A DNA stretch of 64,000 bases from Cyanobacteria bacterium SIG26 (GCA_015152555.1 SUTS01000012.1:18417-82416); one strand, 5' to 3'; counted from the first letter of the stretch, positions 51,397 through 60,330 are shown. A program made the numbers and translations. The notes: generated by a model not told the origin, from the sequence alone.

Positions 51397-53808
51397 TTAA
51401 CCCAAGCTAGAAAAATCTATTTGTTCGTATAAAATACGTTCTCTTGGATCTAGGCATTCTTCCATTTGTTCTATTTTTTGTTGAATTTCTGGAGATAAGT
51501 AGGATCTATGTTTATCCATTATTTCTTTACCTACGATAGGTAATAGTCCGCCAGTAAGCATTTCTTTTGTCATAAAGTTCATAATGACTTCAAATTTGGC
51601 TTTCTTAAGTTCTGGATACTGTATATATTTATCTAAAATGTGTTTCGAAGATGGTCGTTCTTCTAGCCAGTGTCTAAGTGCTACATTTTTAAAGAACTCT
51701 TTTTTGTATTTTGATGAGTTAATTGCTTCTTTTAGCATTTGAGTAACTTGGTTGACATCTGAGCTCATAAATAGTGGGTTTCCGTCAAAGTTTTGGATTT
51801 CTCTAGTAATTATAGTTAGCAATTTGTTCATTTCACTGTTAGAAAGAGGTGTTGTATATTCATTGTATAATTTATTTAATTCTTGTCTTGAATTTCGTAA
51901 TCTTTTTGCTAAAACTTCATATGTCGAATTTTTAACTAGTAAATCGATTTCGGCTGGCATTAATCTATATATAATACCTAAATCTTTGTCGTTCAGGTTT
52001 ATGCCTTTTGCCATTACATCACACATAGCAGCGCTTGCGGCAAGTGTTTTGTTTAATTCTTTATGATAGAAATTAAATGTTTCTGCTAAGAATTCACTTT
52101 CGATTTGTTCATCATCTAGAATTTGACCATCTACTAATTGATCTCTAATTTGTCTTGCTGCTGAACTTAATATGTATTTGTCATCAAACGCTGGACTGTT
52201 TGCCATTTCTCTAACGTATTGGTTTGCGTATTTTTCAGGATAGTATTTTGCTTGCCCTTTTAGCATGTCTCTAAATACTTCCATTAAGTTCGCGGTAATA
52301 ATGACGTCGTTTCCGTTTATGCCTTCAAGTTTGTAATTGCCAACATTATATTTTTTAGAGGCATCATTCAATAATTCTTCAAGTGTTGTTACTTCGATTG
52401 GTTTTTCGAATTTTGGTTCTGTAGTTTCTTCAACGGGTTCTTCAGGTTCAATAGTTGCTTCTACTTCCGGTTGAACTTCACCATATCTGTCTAAGAAATG
52501 TTGTTCCCATTGTTGTTGAAGTTTGTCGTGTTGTGCGTATTTTTCTTGTCTTTTTGGATCGATATCTTTGCAATATTTTATTAAATCTACAAATTCTGGG
52601 TTTACAAAATCCAAGATTTTTTGGTTTTCGGAGTTAGAAGTGATTACTTCTAGGTCGCTATTGATAGGAATCATTCCGCCGCCGCAATATACTTCTTCAA
52701 AAAGTTCGATAGTATCTTTGATTGCATTTGAATAGTGGTCTTTTAATGCTGGTGTCCATTTCCAGAAACGCTCAAACATTGTTTTGCCCTTGAATTGTTT
52801 GCCGTTAGTTTTTTCATCTTCGATAAAGTCTTTCATTTCTTCTGAAAGATGTACTTTATCTGCGGCAACCGTCATTATAGGACTTATGTATTTGATAATA
52901 AATGATGCTTCAGGGTCGTCTTTTGAATATCTTTTACGGATTGATTTTTCGATATTTTTAACGTCACCATCAGCGTCTAAAATATCTTTTGCTATTTGTT
53001 CTTTTCTATAACCTTTGGTTTTAAATATTCTTGGTTTTCTAGGTTCATCTTTTTTTTCTGATGAATTTGTGTTGTTTGTTTTATCAATGTTGGCTCTGTC
53101 TGCATTGTTTGGGTCATAGTTGTCTTTTGGTAAAGATATAAAGAATTTTTTGTATTCGTCACGTGTGTTGATAAATGAATTCCAAAAATATCTGTTTGGA
53201 TATTTTATACCAAAAGCGCCTGTTGTATTATAATCAATTGGTTCCGTAATATAATCACGGTATTCTTCGCTTAAATCTTTTTCGTGAAAATCTTTGTTAA
53301 TTTCTTTAACTGTTTTTCCTTCTAAATAGATTTTCTTTAGTATATATAAGCCTAAATCATCTGTTCCGTCTTTTAATAGAGGGGAGTCACCCAGGTCTCT
53401 ATATGTTTTAATTTCGGCAAGAACAGTTTTTCTTGAATCGATTGTAGGTTCGTGTAAATCTTTAAAGAGGTCTTCTTTTGGGTACAGTTTTTTCACATCA
53501 TCCAAATTTTCTGCGAGGTTTAGATGTTTATAAACTTCTTTCATTATTTGTTCAGGTGGCATGTGTTGTCTTTGCGCGTAATCATAATCCAGATAATTAC
53601 GCATAGCATAAGGCATTCTGTCTCTATTAAACGGATAAAAATCTTCCGGCGTTCTTCCGGTGAAACTAATGTTAAAATCCCTGTATGCAGGTATATTGTT
53701 TAAGTTTGTTTGTATTGTTGGATTTGATCTGTTTTGTGAAAAGTTAGGGGTTTGGGTTTTATTTTGTGATGTTTGGTGTCTTAAATAATTAGTAGCTGCT
53801 ATTTTCAT
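51397..53808 (-). CDS. Large orphan protein with ISFTG motif (803 residues)
   Basis: Not recognised. The Asn/Gln/Thr-rich N-terminal ~45 residues lead to FNISFTGRTPEDFYP (ISFTG at 47-51). The rest is highly charged and mostly helical, with many Asp/Glu/Lys/Arg and Tyr. A Glu/Pro/Thr/Val-rich linker lies in the middle (around EVEATIEPEEPVEETTEP). There is no membrane segment or signal peptide, unlike the 706-residue orphan. The C-terminal part contains helices such as YLSPEIQQKIEQMEECLDP. Codon use and an AAGGAAAATATA ribosome site support a real gene. The motif near the N-terminus is shared with otherwise unrelated proteins here. Confidence 0.82.
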   Translation of the reverse strand: MKIAATNYLRHQTSQNKTQTPNFSQNRSNPTIQTNLNNIPAYRDFNISFTGRTPEDFYPFNRDRMPYAMRNYLDYDYAQRQHMPPEQIMKEVYKHLNLAENLDDVKKLYPKEDLFKDLHEPTIDSRKTVLAEIKTYRDLGDSPLLKDGTDDLGLYILKKIYLEGKTVKEINKDFHEKDLSEEYRDYITEPIDYNTTGAFGIKYPNRYFWNSFINTRDEYKKFFISLPKDNYDPNNADRANIDKTNNTNSSEKKDEPRKPRIFKTKGYRKEQIAKDILDADGDVKNIEKSIRKRYSKDDPEASFIIKYISPIMTVAADKVHLSEEMKDFIEDEKTNGKQFKGKTMFERFWKWTPALKDHYSNAIKDTIELFEEVYCGGGMIPINSDLEVITSNSENQKILDFVNPEFVDLIKYCKDIDPKRQEKYAQHDKLQQQWEQHFLDRYGEVQPEVEATIEPEEPVEETTEPKFEKPIEVTTLEELLNDASKKYNVGNYKLEGINGNDVIITANLMEVFRDMLKGQAKYYPEKYANQYVREMANSPAFDDKYILSSAARQIRDQLVDGQILDDEQIESEFLAETFNFYHKELNKTLAASAAMCDVMAKGINLNDKDLGIIYRLMPAEIDLLVKNSTYEVLAKRLRNSRQELNKLYNEYTTPLSNSEMNKLLTIITREIQNFDGNPLFMSSDVNQVTQMLKEAINSSKYKKEFFKNVALRHWLEERPSSKHILDKYIQYPELKKAKFEVIMNFMTKEMLTGGLLPIVGKEIMDKHRSYLSPEIQQKIEQMEECLDPRERILYEQIDFSSLG

Positions 53809-53963
53809 TATATTTTCCTTAGGGTTATAAGATGTATACAGGTTTATTAAATCTTCTCAAAATATTTTTTGCTACAGATATTATAAAAAGTTTACAATTT
53901 TTATCTTAAATAGGTAATGTGTTAGAATATATTAGAGAATTATGACAATTATCGAGGTAATAA

Positions 53964-55013
53964 ATGAGTAAAATAATAACTATCGGCAGTGCTACTATGG
54001 ATGTTTTTGTTGAATGTGAAGATGCTAATATTGTATCTGTAAGTACAAAGAACAATAGATCCGAGTTTATGAGTTATCCGTATGGCTCAAAAGTAGAGAT
54101 TTCGGATTTTGATACACAAGTTGGTGGTGGTGGAATTAATACTGCTGTTAATTTTGCTAATTTGGGTTTTTCAACGGGTGCTATTTTTAAAGTGGGTGAT
54201 GATATATATTCTGAAGGTATTTTTGAATATTTTAAAGATAAAAATGTTGATTTATCATCTGTTATTCAAGATAAAAAAGATTCAACTGGTTTTTCTATAA
54301 TTTTAACAAGTTTTGAGGGCGATAGGACAGTGTTAGCTCATCGAGGTGCTAATGCTCATATTAAAAAGTCGGAAATAAATTTTGACGCTATTAAAAATGC
54401 AAAGTTTTTGTATATTGCACCTTTAAATGGTGATAGTAATAAAGTATTGGATGATATCGTATATTTTGCCAAAGAGAATGATACTTTCGTTTGTGTAAAT
54501 GCAGGTTCGACAGGTATTAAGAAGGGCTTTAATTATTTAAAGAAAATTTTAGAGTTTGCGCAGATTGTTGTTTTAAATAAAGAAGAAGCTTCTTTAGCTA
54601 CCGGAATTTGTTTACGACCTGATACCAGAGATGAAAAGTTTTCGCAACAGCTAATTCATCCTGATTTAAAGGCTATGTTTAATAAATTAAAAGTTGCGGA
54701 ATATCAAGTTATTGTAATAACTGATGGTAGCAATGGTGCTTATGCGTATAATGGTAAACAGTATTTTTATTGTCGATGTTTTGATGGGCCGGTAACTTCT
54801 ACATTAGGTGCCGGTGATGCTTTTGCCTCAACATTTTGCGCGTCATTAGCGCGTTTTGATAGAAATATTGAACGATCCTTAGTTGCAGCTTCTATTAATT
54901 CTGCGGCTGTGGTTTCTGAGTTTGGAGCTACTGCAGGGTTGCTAACTTTTGAACAAATTGAAAAAATTATGGCTGAAAATCCTGATTATATCTGTCAAAT
55001 TGAAAATGTTTAA
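53964..55013 (+). CDS. PfkB-family carbohydrate kinase
   Basis: Ribokinase-like kinase of 349 residues. N-terminal GSATMDVFVE and QVGGGGINTAVNFANLG form the sugar-binding signature. The C-terminal PfkB signature is TLGAGDAFAS, with D285 as the catalytic base. A stretch around CVNAGSTGIKKG may contact the nucleotide. Substrates in the family include ribose, fructose, adenosine and sugar phosphates; the sequence does not decide. ATCGAGGTAATAA precedes the ATG. It is followed 65 nt later by a His-rich small gene, which has its own upstream element. Confidence 0.9.
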   Translation: MSKIITIGSATMDVFVECEDANIVSVSTKNNRSEFMSYPYGSKVEISDFDTQVGGGGINTAVNFANLGFSTGAIFKVGDDIYSEGIFEYFKDKNVDLSSVIQDKKDSTGFSIILTSFEGDRTVLAHRGANAHIKKSEINFDAIKNAKFLYIAPLNGDSNKVLDDIVYFAKENDTFVCVNAGSTGIKKGFNYLKKILEFAQIVVLNKEEASLATGICLRPDTRDEKFSQQLIHPDLKAMFNKLKVAEYQVIVITDGSNGAYAYNGKQYFYCRCFDGPVTSTLGAGDAFASTFCASLARFDRNIERSLVAASINSAAVVSEFGATAGLLTFEQIEKIMAENPDYICQIENV

Positions 55014-55042
55014 TAAAAATGAACATATTTATTTCCTGTTTC

Positions 55043-55060
55043 GTTATATAAGTGTAATTT
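55043..55060 (+). promoter_or_regulatory. Weak copy of the shared AT-rich upstream element
   Basis: GTTATATAAGTGTAATTT lies 36 nt before the start of the His-rich gene and matches the central part of the element at 39211 (TTATATAAGTGTA). Confidence 0.35.
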
Positions 55061-55078
55061 GAAAATAAGGAGGTCAGT

Positions 55079-55444
55079 ATGACAGAAGAAGTAAAAACAT
55101 GTGATTGTAAGCAAAAATTTATAGCAAAATTAAAGGAATTTGCGTTTATTGCGGGTGCGGTTTTTGTGGGTGCTACATTAGCAATTTTGTTGAGTGCAAA
55201 TATTTTGAAGCCTAAATATCCTTGTAAAGCTCCAATGATGCCTCCTCCAAAAATGGAAAGGCATATTCCTCCACACAGAATGCATCATGGTTTTAATGGA
55301 CCAAGAGAGTTTCGTAGACATCATAGAATTTCTCATCACGCAAGAATGCATCGATATGGAGATTTTGCAGGTAGACGAGATTTTAAAAACCCTAATTTCA
55401 AAAAAGAGTTTAGACCTCAACCAAATGCTATTGAAAAGAAATAA
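55079..55444 (+). CDS. Small membrane protein with His/Arg-rich tail
   Basis: 121 residues. The short N-terminus has two cysteines (TCDCKQKF), followed by one membrane helix (about 22-43, FIAGAVFVGATLAILL). Next comes a Pro/Met/Cys linker (YPCKAPMMPPPKM), and then a striking tail rich in His, Arg, Phe and Gly (HHGFNGPREF, RRHHRISHHARMHRY). The tail could bind metal ions or nucleic acid; the membrane topology is not decided by the sequence. TAAGGAGG is a near-perfect ribosome site. A terminator follows 6 nt after the stop. No family recognised. Confidence 0.75.
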   Translation: MTEEVKTCDCKQKFIAKLKEFAFIAGAVFVGATLAILLSANILKPKYPCKAPMMPPPKMERHIPPHRMHHGFNGPREFRRHHRISHHARMHRYGDFAGRRDFKNPNFKKEFRPQPNAIEKK

Positions 55445-55449
55445 ATGCT

Positions 55450-55488
55450 ACGCGGATTACATATTTTGTAATCCGCGTTAATTTTTGA
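55450..55488 (+). terminator. Terminator after the His-rich gene
   Basis: ACGCGGATTAC-ATATTTT-GTAATCCGCGT forms a perfect 11-bp stem followed by TAATTTTTG. Confidence 0.75.
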
Positions 55489-55579
55489 ATATAGCCAACC
55501 TTGCTAATATATTTTCTTGTTCAATTACGTTTAAATATTTATATCGATTGGAATTATATTATATTATGGAGATGGTTGT

Positions 55580-56893
55580 ATGACAAAAATTTTTAGGAAT
55601 AAGTTTATACAAAATATTAAGACTTACTTTTTGCATTATCTTTTATATTTATTATTAATATTTTTCTTTTGTTGTTCTGAGTCAGAATCTGTATATTTAT
55701 CATTTATTTCAAAGCAAGTGGCTATTGTTGCCGTGATTGTTTTACTATCAGTCAAGATTTGGGTCGATTTTATGTTTTTAAGAAAGAATGTTCAAGATAA
55801 TTCTATGTTAAGGGAGCTTATTAATCATTCGCCATTGTTATCTTATGTGTTGTCTCCGGATGGAAAGTTCCTATTTGGCAATGCTCGTGCTGAACGCTTT
55901 TTTAATACTGGAGTTGATATTACATTAGATGGGGAGCATATTGACTTGGCTTTTGATAAGTTGATAAAGCAAGAACGTAAGGAAATTAGACAAATTTTAT
56001 TAACGGGAGAATGTTTAAAAGTTGAAAAACCTTTACTTATGACAAATGGTGAATATTCGTGGTATTTGATTCATAAAATCCCATTAAAAGATAAAAATGG
56101 TAAAATTTATGCAATTACAAATTTTTCACGCAATATTGATGCTGAAAAACGGATTCAAGATCAGCGTGAAACTTATATTGCAACTTTAACTCATGATTTA
56201 AAAACTCCTACTATTGCTCAGGTTCGAGCTTTAGAACTATTGTTGAGTGGTCAAATGGGTGAATTTAATCCTCAGCAAGAAGAGATATTAAAACTGACTT
56301 TAGCTTCTTGTAATTACATGTATGATATGGTTTATACTTTACTTTCGACTTGTAAAATAGAGAATGGTTCTTTTGTCTTAAATTATGAAAAAGTTGAAAT
56401 TTTAGGATTAGTTAATGAATGTATACATGAATTGTCTAATTTAGCTAAAGAAAATTTAGTAAATATAAAGTTTTCTCCACAGATTGTAATGGGATTTGTG
56501 GATTGCGATAGGATAGAGATAAAGCGGGTGATAATTAATTTATTGTCTAATGCTATAAATTATGCTTTTAAAAATAGTACTATTGTAATTGAGTTAAATA
56601 TAGATGAGCGAAATTTTCAATTGGAAGTTATTAATTCCAGTCCTTACATTGATTCTGAAATTATGTCCGGACTTTTTAGAAAATATGTTTCTCATTCTGC
56701 AAAATTTAACAAAGTGGGAATTGGTTTGGGTTTATACCTTTCTAAAAAAATTGTAGAAGCTCATCAAGGTCAAATTGTTGCCAAAAGTTCAAAAAATCAA
56801 TCTAATACATTTGGTTTTATTTTGCCAAGATATAATCCTCAACAAATAGATTCATCTATTGAGGATTATAACGAAACTGTATTTATAAGATAG
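55580..56893 (+). CDS. Membrane sensor histidine kinase with PAS domain
   Basis: 437 residues. Two N-terminal membrane helices (about 15-32 and 46-66) enclose almost no periplasmic loop. A PAS-like domain follows (about 75-190: HSPLLSYVLSPDGKFLFGNA). HisKA carries the phospho-accepting H205 in TLTHDLKTPT. HATPase_c has the N box NLLSNAINYAF, then GIGLGLYLSKKIVEAH. With no periplasmic domain, sensing probably uses the PAS domain or the membrane. No response regulator gene is adjacent, so it is an orphan kinase. GGAGATGGTTGT before the ATG is a fair ribosome site. Confidence 0.92.
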   Translation: MTKIFRNKFIQNIKTYFLHYLLYLLLIFFFCCSESESVYLSFISKQVAIVAVIVLLSVKIWVDFMFLRKNVQDNSMLRELINHSPLLSYVLSPDGKFLFGNARAERFFNTGVDITLDGEHIDLAFDKLIKQERKEIRQILLTGECLKVEKPLLMTNGEYSWYLIHKIPLKDKNGKIYAITNFSRNIDAEKRIQDQRETYIATLTHDLKTPTIAQVRALELLLSGQMGEFNPQQEEILKLTLASCNYMYDMVYTLLSTCKIENGSFVLNYEKVEILGLVNECIHELSNLAKENLVNIKFSPQIVMGFVDCDRIEIKRVIINLLSNAINYAFKNSTIVIELNIDERNFQLEVINSSPYIDSEIMSGLFRKYVSHSAKFNKVGIGLGLYLSKKIVEAHQGQIVAKSSKNQSNTFGFILPRYNPQQIDSSIEDYNETVFIR

Positions 56894-56904
56894 TAATTGA
56901 TAAC

Positions 56905-57261
56905 TTATCTTATACTTTGTATATGGATTTGCCCATCATTACCCTTTGTAAATTCCATATTAGTAGCAGGTTTTTGGGTGCTGTTTATATTGATTTTTGG
57001 TTTCATGAATTCAGGTATTTCTGTTGTTTTACCTTCTTTATAATCAAGATAAGCATCTTTTTTTTCTCTTTTAATTTTATATTGGTCAGGGTCTTTAACA
57101 AAATCCATAGTCTCTTCTTTTTCAAAACGGTGTTGCATTATCGGTTGAAAATTCCTGTTAGCTTCATTTGTTGGACCCAAGTAGTTGTATGCTTGTGCTG
57201 ACAGATTTGTGATAATAAATGTCCCCAATAATGCCATTGTTGCTAATAAAATCTTTTTCAT
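56905..57261 (-). CDS. Secreted hypothetical protein (118 residues)
   Basis: A clear Sec signal peptide (MKKILLATMALLGTFIITNL, cleavage after SAQA) is followed by ~94 residues of charged, probably unfolded or helical sequence. The latter includes YNYLGPTNEANRN, RFEKEETMDFVKDPDQYKI and TNMEFTKGNDGQIHIQSIR. No cysteines in the mature part, and no lipobox. AAAAGGAGTTTTT precedes the ATG. It is convergent with the histidine kinase gene, 11 nt apart. Function unknown; periplasmic or secreted by inference. Confidence 0.78.
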   Translation of the reverse strand: MKKILLATMALLGTFIITNLSAQAYNYLGPTNEANRNFQPIMQHRFEKEETMDFVKDPDQYKIKREKKDAYLDYKEGKTTEIPEFMKPKININSTQKPATNMEFTKGNDGQIHIQSIR

Positions 57262-57435
57262 AAAAACTCCTTTTCTTTGTTAATATTCTAGCATATTTTA
57301 AACATATTTTCAAAAAAAACAATGCTTTAAGTTAATAATTCTTTTAATTTCATTATTCTTTTAGTTAATGAATTTGTTTTAAAAAATGTTTAATATGATT
57401 TGTGTAAATCCTCAACTCTTCTGATTGCTCAGCTT

Positions 57436-57462
57436 GCCTCTCTTTTGGGAGGCTTTTTTTTT
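57436..57462 (+). terminator. Orphan terminator or attenuator upstream of the PilZ gene
   Basis: GCCTCTC-TTTT-GGGAGGC followed by nine T is a strong plus-strand terminator. No plus-strand gene ends in the ~170 nt upstream, and the PilZ gene starts 80 nt downstream. It could end a short RNA starting near 57400 or attenuate the PilZ transcript. Otherwise the 57262-57542 region is plain AT-rich sequence. Confidence 0.6.
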
Positions 57463-57542
57463 ATTTTCTTAACATTATGACAACTGATAAATTATGTTGT
57501 ATAATTTGGGTAATGGATTACAGTATTTAATAGAGGGCAGGC

Positions 57543-58133
57543 ATGAGAGAATTAGTTGTAGAAAATCAGGAAATTTTAATGATCCCGCAAAATTTTAAAT
57601 TTGCAAATAGGGGTGTTGTTACAGAAGTTAGGGCTTCTGATTTTACCTTGGTCTTGGATTATGAGCCGGAGGGTATTTTAGAAAATACATATTGTGAATT
57701 TTACACACAGACTAATCATGGAAAATTGTATTTTGATTCTTATGCTAAAAATATTGACGGGAAAACCTTAATTATCTCTAGTCCTGCAAAGCATAAATTC
57801 TTACAAAGACGTCAGTACACTCGTATTAAATATATTTCAGATATTGTGATTTGTTTGGACGGTAATTCTTATAATATTTCAACCCTTGATATTTCTGCAG
57901 GTGGTATGAAATTTAAAACTGCTGAAAATATTAATATTGAAGGTTCTTATGCCGTTTCTCTATCATTAACTGATGAAAAAATTATTGATTGTATTTTCCA
58001 ACCTATAAGGATTGAAAAAAGATCTGAGGGAGGATATACAGTGTCTGGTCAATTTGTATATAATTCAAGTGCGGATAGAATGTTTGTCACTCAGTATTGC
58101 GCTAAGCGTAGTGTTGAAATTAAAAACAAATAG
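57543..58133 (+). CDS. PilZ-domain (cyclic di-GMP receptor) protein, YcgR-like
   Basis: 196 residues in two beta domains. The N-terminal ~85 residues resemble the YcgR-N/flagellar brake flavour. The C-terminal PilZ domain has the c-di-GMP contact motif R-x3-R in QRRQYTRIKY (R89, R90, R94) and D-x-S-x-G-G in LDISAGGMKF (D116, S118, G120). With both motifs intact it should bind cyclic di-GMP, linking that signal to motility, pili or envelope functions. TAGAGGGCAGGC precedes the ATG. An orphan terminator lies 80 nt upstream. It is followed by the decarboxylase-like gene after 11 nt. Confidence 0.9.
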   Translation: MRELVVENQEILMIPQNFKFANRGVVTEVRASDFTLVLDYEPEGILENTYCEFYTQTNHGKLYFDSYAKNIDGKTLIISSPAKHKFLQRRQYTRIKYISDIVICLDGNSYNISTLDISAGGMKFKTAENINIEGSYAVSLSLTDEKIIDCIFQPIRIEKRSEGGYTVSGQFVYNSSADRMFVTQYCAKRSVEIKNK

Positions 58134-58144
58134 GTTTTTTTGTT

Positions 58145-59182
58145 ATGAGTTTGGTTAATTTACTTAATTCTAAAACCGAAAAGACTTGTTTTACGACACC
58201 TTCTCACGGGCAGAAAACGTATGTTTATGAACCGTTGAAAGATATGTATAAAATTGATATTTCCGAAACAGAGTGTAAAAATCCTCAAGAAGCTTTGCAT
58301 AATGCGCAGGAACAGGCAAGGTTAATTTATCATACAACATCTACCACTTTTTTAATAAATGGTTCTACAAGTGGTATATTAGCGGCTGTGTTGTCCTGTA
58401 CTCAAGTCGGAGATAAGGTTTTAATTTCTTCGAATTCACATCCTTGTCATTTTAATGCCGTAAGATTGGCCGGAGCAAGAGCTTTGACTTATGATTTGGA
58501 GATTGATAGTGAATGGGGTGTACCTTTAGAAGTAAAACCTGAGGTTATTGATTATTATTTAAGTCGCTATAATATCAGTACGGTTATTATTACTTCTCCT
58601 ACTTATGAGGGTATTATTTCAGATATTGAAGAAATAAAATCAATATGCGAACGACATGAAGCTTATTTGATTGTTGATGAAGCGCATGGTGCATTATATC
58701 CGTTTTCTGATTTATTGCCGTTGTCTGCTGTTAATATTGCCGATTTTACGGTACAGTCTTTGCATAAAACTGCCGGAGGGTTAAATCCTACAGCTTTGTT
58801 ACATTGTACTTGCGGTATAGATGTTAAACCTGCATTAGATATGTTTATGACCACTTCTCCATCATACCCTTTATTAGCATCAATCGAAGAAAATATTATG
58901 TATCTAAATTCAATTGATGGTCGTAAGGAAATTGATAAATTAATCAGAAGGCTTGATGATATCAGATATAAATGTCGAGGTTGTGAATTTTTTGGTGATG
59001 ACCCGACTAAATTATTGGTTAAAGTCCCGGGGATTAGTGGTTACGAGTTATCCGAAATCTTATATCAGGATTTTGATATTGAAGATGAAAGAACTAATGA
59101 AAAATCTACATTATTACTTTGCGGAATAGGAACAGATAGTAAAAAATTAGATAGAATTCAGCATGTATTATCTAAATTTTAA
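58145..59182 (+). CDS. Short Orn/Lys/Arg decarboxylase-family PLP enzyme
   Basis: Fold-type I PLP enzyme of 345 residues. N-terminal CFTTPSHGQKTYV aligns with the family's TPGHG region. FLINGSTSGILAAV is the phosphate-binding loop, SNSHPCHFNAV resembles the RNCHKS segment, and VDEAHGALYPF holds the cofactor Asp178. The Schiff-base lysine K208 is in QSLHKTAGGLNP. It is much shorter than true ornithine, lysine or arginine decarboxylases (460-750 residues) and lacks most of the C-terminal domain. Its activity is therefore uncertain and could be a different PLP reaction. It follows the PilZ gene by 11 nt, probably in one transcript. Confidence 0.83.
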   Translation: MSLVNLLNSKTEKTCFTTPSHGQKTYVYEPLKDMYKIDISETECKNPQEALHNAQEQARLIYHTTSTTFLINGSTSGILAAVLSCTQVGDKVLISSNSHPCHFNAVRLAGARALTYDLEIDSEWGVPLEVKPEVIDYYLSRYNISTVIITSPTYEGIISDIEEIKSICERHEAYLIVDEAHGALYPFSDLLPLSAVNIADFTVQSLHKTAGGLNPTALLHCTCGIDVKPALDMFMTTSPSYPLLASIEENIMYLNSIDGRKEIDKLIRRLDDIRYKCRGCEFFGDDPTKLLVKVPGISGYELSEILYQDFDIEDERTNEKSTLLLCGIGTDSKKLDRIQHVLSKF

Positions 59183-59200
59183 AGTTTGGAATGATAAAAA

Positions 59201-59229
59201 AACAGAGCCGTAATGGTCCTGTTCTTTTG
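59201..59229. terminator. Bidirectional terminator between the decarboxylase-like gene and pilD
   Basis: AACAGAGCC-GTAAT-GGTCCTGTT makes a stem with one mismatch and one wobble, flanked by A7 on the left and a T-rich stretch on the right. It lies between convergent genes. Confidence 0.55.
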
Positions 59230-60330
59230 TTAAAATCCCATTGTAAATAGTGCTATAAATGAGGCTATAATCATTGCCGGTCCAAAAGGTAAATACAAAG
59301 CGCCTTTCGCGTTGTTCTCTTGGATTCCGTAAATAAGTTTGCGGCAAGTATAAAGTCCTATAAGTAATAATAAGATTGTTCCGCTCCAGTATAGGAGTTG
59401 ATTATTTAACAAGCTTGAGTTTTGTGCAAATAAATACGCTACAGAATATACTGCAAAAATAATTAATGAATTTAATGTAGGCCAATTTTTGTTGTTGATA
59501 AGTTTTTTTATAAAAATTGGTAAAGTAAGGATTACTTGTATAATTCCGCTAAGAATAAGTATTGAGATTACTGCTTGGAATATAGGTAAGAAATTTCCGT
59601 ATAATCCGGAACAACCAAGTAAAGCCCCAAATACAGAACCTATACCGGCAGCTATATATGAATCACCTTCTCCGAATGCTCTTGTGCCGACAAGTAAAAT
59701 TCCAAGTCTTGCAATTGATTCCATTATTAAAAATCCTAAAATTGCAGCCGCCATTGAATATAATATCGGGCAACTTAAGAAGAAATCAAAATTTAATTGT
59801 GGCATTCCGTATTCTCTCGAATAACCTATAAATGATGATATGGCGTAAACTACACTATATAAAATTCCTAGCCAAATTAGTGGTAATGTGTGGGCATCCG
59901 CAACTTTTTTTTCTAAAATGTCAGTTCCTGCAATTGCAATAAAAAAGAATGTTATAACTAAAGTGAATATATAAACAATTAGTTGGTATATTCCGATAGG
60001 GTTTATCATGGATAATCCGAAAAACTCATCAAAAGGAGTACAGGTTTTTAAGAATAAGCCAACAAAAAGTAATGCTGTAATGATTTCAATAATAGGATAT
60101 TGTATGCTAATGTGTTCTTTGCAAAATGCACATTTCCCTTTTAAAAATAAATAAGAGAAAACCGGTATGTTGTGAAACCATTTTAAGGGTGTTTGGCATT
60201 TTGGGCATTTTGATGCCGGAAATACTATGGATTCTTCGCTAACAGTTCTTAATATAACGACGTTTAAAAAACTTCCGATACATAATCCCGTGATAAATAT
60301 GAATGTCAATAATACTAACGATAAAATCAT
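59230..60330 (-). CDS. pilD: Prepilin peptidase / N-methyltransferase
   Basis: Membrane aspartyl protease (A24) that cleaves and usually methylates type IV pilin-like signals. The 366 residues have the N-terminal GSFLNVVILR, the paired zinc-binding cysteines CPKC and CAFC (methyltransferase loop) and about eight membrane helices. The two catalytic Asp motifs are AGTDILEKKV and FGEGDSYIAAG. It is likely to process the pilin-like protein encoded at about 27 kb. It lies 11 nt downstream of a SigF-like sigma gene, which suggests co-regulation of pilus biogenesis. Confidence 0.94.
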   Translation of the reverse strand: MILSLVLLTFIFITGLCIGSFLNVVILRTVSEESIVFPASKCPKCQTPLKWFHNIPVFSYLFLKGKCAFCKEHISIQYPIIEIITALLFVGLFLKTCTPFDEFFGLSMINPIGIYQLIVYIFTLVITFFFIAIAGTDILEKKVADAHTLPLIWLGILYSVVYAISSFIGYSREYGMPQLNFDFFLSCPILYSMAAAILGFLIMESIARLGILLVGTRAFGEGDSYIAAGIGSVFGALLGCSGLYGNFLPIFQAVISILILSGIIQVILTLPIFIKKLINNKNWPTLNSLIIFAVYSVAYLFAQNSSLLNNQLLYWSGTILLLLIGLYTCRKLIYGIQENNAKGALYLPFGPAMIIASFIALFTMGF

